A DNA stretch of 64,000 nt from Euborellia annulipes (taxonomy: Eukaryota; Arthropoda; Insecta; Dermaptera; Anisolabididae). Positions within the stretch are counted from its first letter, which is position 1, and every line of letters starts with the position of its first letter. The translations under genes were made by a program, and so were the position numbers. The notes beneath the pieces were generated by a model. It was given only the letters and a program-made list of their open reading frames with translations, did no database searches and had not been told where the DNA came from. Positions 61,031-64,000 of the stretch are shown here, piece by piece. Location: NCBI GenBank assembly GCA_023213315.1, contig JAKCPI010002818.1, positions 62,001-126,000 of the forward strand, in the 5' to 3' direction.

Positions 61031-61302
61031 GACTCACCAGAGGTAGGCGTCCGGGGGGTACTGGAGGACCATTGTAACCCTTCTCACTTGTGTAGTGTAG
61101 TTAACTCAATGAAGACGCCGGGCTGAATGAGAGACGCAGGCTGCGCCGCGGTTCCACCAAGGCGCCCCCGCCTTCCCCTCCAAACCCTCCCTACTTCCTC
61201 CCCTCCAACGCCAGACCCACCACCCATAGCGGGATCCCTCCCATTGCGACCGCACTGCCCCTGACGACGCAAAGGGTCCGAATAATTCACGTTTTGACGT
61301 CA
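61031..61302 (-). promoter_or_regulatory. GC-rich CpG-containing island; possible promoter and first exon
   Basis: About 260 bp are strongly GC- and CpG-rich within AT-rich DNA. On the minus strand a consensus CRE palindrome (61295-61302) lies upstream. An ATG in good context (ACAATGG, 61070-61072) opens MVLQYPPDAYL and runs 35 nt into a consensus donor GTGAGT at 61037. That is the layout of a promoter, leader and first coding exon. The plus strand is also open over a Pro-rich frame, so strand is not certain. Whether it belongs to the metalloproteinase gene 39 kb downstream is unknown. Confidence 0.35.
61295..61302. promoter_or_regulatory. CRE-like palindrome TGACGTCA
   Basis: Exact 8-bp consensus for CREB/ATF-type bZIP factors at the edge of the GC-rich island. 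An 8-mer can occur by chance, but the CpG island context raises its weight. Confidence 0.4.
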
Positions 61303-61896
61303 CATTTATTTTATGGATGGATAACACCAATGATCAAATCTAATTCATTTGAATTACGGTAAATTATTATTTTTTTTTTTTATACAATTTTTCCCATTTA
61401 TATTCCTCTTCTCACCTATTATTTATCTTAATAAAAGGCTGTTATTAATGAATATATCGTTTTTTTCTTTAATATAGTGTTTGAACAGGTGTCCAAAATA
61501 TAAAAGAACTACCAGATCATAAATTTTCTAAAATCAAAAAAAAATAAAAATTAAACAATATAAAATAATGAATGGTCGAAGTGCAAGTTGAAAATGTCAT
61601 TGAAATTTTGTATAATTATTCTATTTATATTTTCCATTGATTTCCTAATATGCGATATAACAATTTTAATTAAAATTCTAAATGATGTTTATATTATAAT
61701 TGAAAATCATTTCAAATATATTTCATTTCAATCACTTTCTCGATGGATCATTATGTTCATTTATTTTGTTTGAGTGTACCAATTTTCATTAAACAAAATA
61801 AAAAAAAAAAAATAAATCTGAATTATAAATAAAATTAAAAATGCCAAATTCTTACTTAAAAAATTTATTTTCAATGAAAATAATGGTACAAGGCTC

Positions 61897-62117
61897 AATG
61901 GGCGTATTCAGCTCAAAACGGAAGGGGCAACTTTTCTAACATCCATTTTATTATTTCATTAAATGCCACAAGCTAACTGGATTAGGGGATGGCCTCACTT
62001 GTTGTTGTAGTATTATCTTCTCACAAAATATTTATTTTTTCATTTTTTTATTTCACGTTTGGAAGGGGGGGGGGAGCAGCTGCCCCTTCCTCTCCAATGG
62101 ATACGTCGATGCCGATC
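61897..62117. mobile_element. hAT-like MITE, 221 bp
   Basis: CAAGGCTC is duplicated exactly at 61889-61896 and 62118-62125. Ends are weakly inverted (GGGCGTATTCA versus TGGATACGTCGATG). A G11 run lies near the right end. Confidence 0.6.
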
Positions 62118-62284
62118 CAAGGCTCTTAACAACAATTATTTTTTTTTTTATAATGCATTCATTTCTTCAGTCATTAGTTTCAGATCTTGTGGTTACTCTG
62201 AGGAGTAACTTTCATAGGAATAGTACTGAGGTGGTTCCCGTTTCCTTCCTAAGGGAGAGGCATCTCAAATACAATGTAGTTGGA

Positions 62285-62370
62285 TAATGTTTTGCCATGA
62301 GGCGGATTTGAACTCGAGTTAATTTCAACTCAGGATTATAAACTTAACTGCTTTATTCCCTCGGCTAATC
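62285..62370 (-). repeat. tRNA-like SINE head
   Basis: Minus strand: AGCAGTTAAGTTTATAATCC and GAGTTCAAATCCGCC resemble anticodon arm and box B. The preceding plus-strand 100 bp (GGTTCCCGTTTCCTTCC, CTCAAATACAATGTAGTTGG) is probably its body. Confidence 0.4.
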
Positions 62371-62504
62371 GCGTTCACTGGATTAGTATACAGTATATTT
62401 TTCAAATTTGAAAAATACATTTATATATTAACGTCTGTTAAAATAGCACAAAATTTTAATCAAATGCACAAAAATGATAAGAATTAATTTGAAATGTGTA
62501 GAAT

Positions 62505-62760
62505 ATGATTCATTATCAGTGTAATATCGCCAGCTAGCAAAAGTGGGTTTGGTAATTGATTGCTGGCACATGTGGGTCTGAAGGCGGTAAAGGCGATAAG
62601 CCGATAGTAGCAGTGACATTGGCCAGCAGGCGGTGCTCTTCCGCCCTCCAGAAAGCCTCAACACACAAAGCCCAGAAGCCTCTCAAGTATCGAATATCCC
62701 TATGCGGATTATCAACTATCGGCTGATAATGGACTGACATCGGAAACCTGAACATCAGTC
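62505..62760. other. GC-richer segment with overlapping ORFs on both strands
   Basis: The minus strand is open for MSVHYQPIVDNPHRDIRYLR through WALCVEAFWRAEEHRLL and beyond (62534-62755), and a second minus frame is also open (62428-62664). A plus frame is open for about 50 codons. The sequence is more GC-rich and complex than its surroundings. It could be an exon or a conserved non-coding element; no family recognised. Confidence 0.25.
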
Positions 62761-62779
62761 TGAGTCCAAAAATAATTCC

Positions 62780-62796
62780 ATTTATTATTATTATTA

Positions 62797-62829
<33 letters not shown>

Positions 62830-63060
62830 TTTTTTTTTCCTCTCCCCCTCCTTCTCTCTTTCTCTCTTTTGAAAACTTCTATAAAAAAAAAAATTTATAA
62901 AATTTTTTATTTTATATATATATTTTTTTTGGGTTATGTTTTTTTTTATTTAATTTTTTTAAATAAAAAAAATAAATAAAATAACCTGCCAGGGGGGGAA
63001 CTTGAGACGTGGGGTTTTTGCGGTTAGCCCCCTCCCCCCCCCTCCCCCCCCGTCCATTTA
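62780..63060. repeat. Low-complexity T/A and G/C runs
   Basis: Poly-T, AT-dinucleotide, G7 and C8-C9 runs. Likely hard to assemble accurately. Confidence 0.6.
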
Positions 63061-63345
63061 TTATAAAATCAAAGAAAATTTAACAATTAGAAATTTCGAT
63101 ATTGATATATGTTATTAAAACTTTGAGTCTTCTTTGGCATTAATTTCGAGGTTTGCCTTTTTAAGAAAGGTAGCATTGAGAGGGACAGATCGCCCAAACC
63201 TCCCCTACCGAAAAAATTTGGGGGGTATGAATAAAATATCTTCAAAATGCAACGATGAAATTCAGTATGTGCAGCTTATTTACTGGAGAAATAAAGAATT
63301 ATTCTTGAAATAAATTCGACAATAGTAAATACTATAACTAAAGCG

Positions 63346-63376
<31 letters not shown>

Positions 63377-63404
63377 ATTTTAAATTTGTCAATTGGCTAT
63401 TATT

Positions 63405-63528
63405 TTAACTTTCTCTTACTTATATGTATATGTTAATATATATACAGTATGTAGAGAAAATATTGGATTCGTGTCAAAAATTCGATGTCGAGATTTTGAT
63501 GAATCTTCACGTTTTGAGGTGCCCTGAG
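63405..63528 (-). repeat. Family H copy, reverse
   Basis: ACTTTCTCTTACTTATATG to CACGTTTTGAGGTGCCCTGA. Confidence 0.7.
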
Positions 63529-63914
63529 TAAATGTAGAAGCGGAGAGCTTAGATAGCATGGAGTTGATTTTTTAAACGATCAAGAAGAAGAGTTAAACTT
63601 CTACCCAGTTATTTTTTGAATTTTAAATTATTTTTAAATTTTTTATTTAAAAATTCAAATGTTTTAGGAGTATGGAGAAAAATATTATCCAGGATTTAAT
63701 TTTTATATGTTAAACATTGAATAATGGGTTTATTATTCTTTGCCCGAATTTTTAGGAACAAAGCAGAGCCTAAAACGCATATCAAAAGGAAAAGACTAAG
63801 GGCAGGTGGTGGCTTCATTTCCAGTCAACTAGCAAACTTATCCGAAAGATAGCAAATCATCGATTTAGTAAACAAGAATACGTTTAATCTTCGAGTTGAA
63901 AAAATGTCTTTATT
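63529..63914 (+). repeat. 385-bp interspersed duplication, copy 2
   Basis: Matches copy 1 base for base over almost all its length. It lies between two reverse-oriented family H copies. Confidence 0.9.
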
Positions 63915-64000
63915 ACTTTCTCTTACCTCTATATTAATGTTAATATATATAGAGAGAGAAAGTATTGGATTCGTGTCAAAAATTCGATGTCGAGATTTTG
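63915..64000 (-). repeat. Family H copy, reverse, cut by the window end
   Basis: TACTTTCTCTTACCTCTATA to GTCGAGATTTTG at the edge. Confidence 0.7.

Overview
The window is AT-rich (roughly 70% A+T) animal nuclear DNA. It has intron-split genes with GT-AG junctions, tRNA-derived SINEs, a Jockey-type non-LTR retrotransposon and many small terminal-inverted-repeat elements. A GPI-anchored matrix metalloproteinase of the insect Mmp2 type and a short TTAGG run point to an arthropod, most likely an insect; the species cannot be named from the sequence.

The one confidently identified host gene is a matrix metalloproteinase on the minus strand, read from about 22.2 kb down to the stop codon at 8314. 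Eight exons (21846 to 8314) join without a frame break. They encode most of the catalytic domain with the [11 protein letters not shown] zinc site, a Pro/Thr-rich hinge, a four-blade hemopexin domain and a hydrophobic C-terminal tail typical of a GPI-anchor signal. A ninth, small upstream exon (22099-22166) with basic residues is probable. The signal peptide and cysteine-switch propeptide were not found in the remaining 42 kb upstream. The introns carry full-length SINEs and MITEs.

Other coding signals are unnamed and weaker. A spliced plus-strand reading frame at 31376-32209 contains a CxxC pair. A clean plus-strand internal-exon candidate lies at 43148-43326. A 57-codon ORF with a hydrophobic segment lies at 58407-58580. 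GC-rich islands with competing reading frames lie near 20.8, 24.9, 27.6, 61.2 and 62.6 kb. An RFX X-box-like site lies at 41337.

Mobile DNA fills much of the rest. A Jockey-like element at about 47.1-52.9 kb has ORF1 with three zinc knuckles, a TAATG stop-start overlap, and a decayed ORF2 with endonuclease and reverse transcriptase. It is split by a 1.58-kb hAT-like element that itself carries a tRNA-like SINE head and another repeat. At least six further hAT-like MITEs with 8-bp duplications, a PIF/Harbinger-like 1.06-kb element, several TA-flanked elements, a TTAA-flanked element, several foldback families, a 120-bp tandem array (2.7-3.9 kb), a 190-bp-arm hairpin (4.1-4.5 kb) and a nearly identical 385-bp duplication (41.7 and 63.5 kb) were seen. 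One dispersed family ending in a hairpin and GGTAAGAGAAAGTAAAA recurs more than ten times.

No rRNA gene, intact tRNA gene, CRISPR array or bacterial-type operon was seen.
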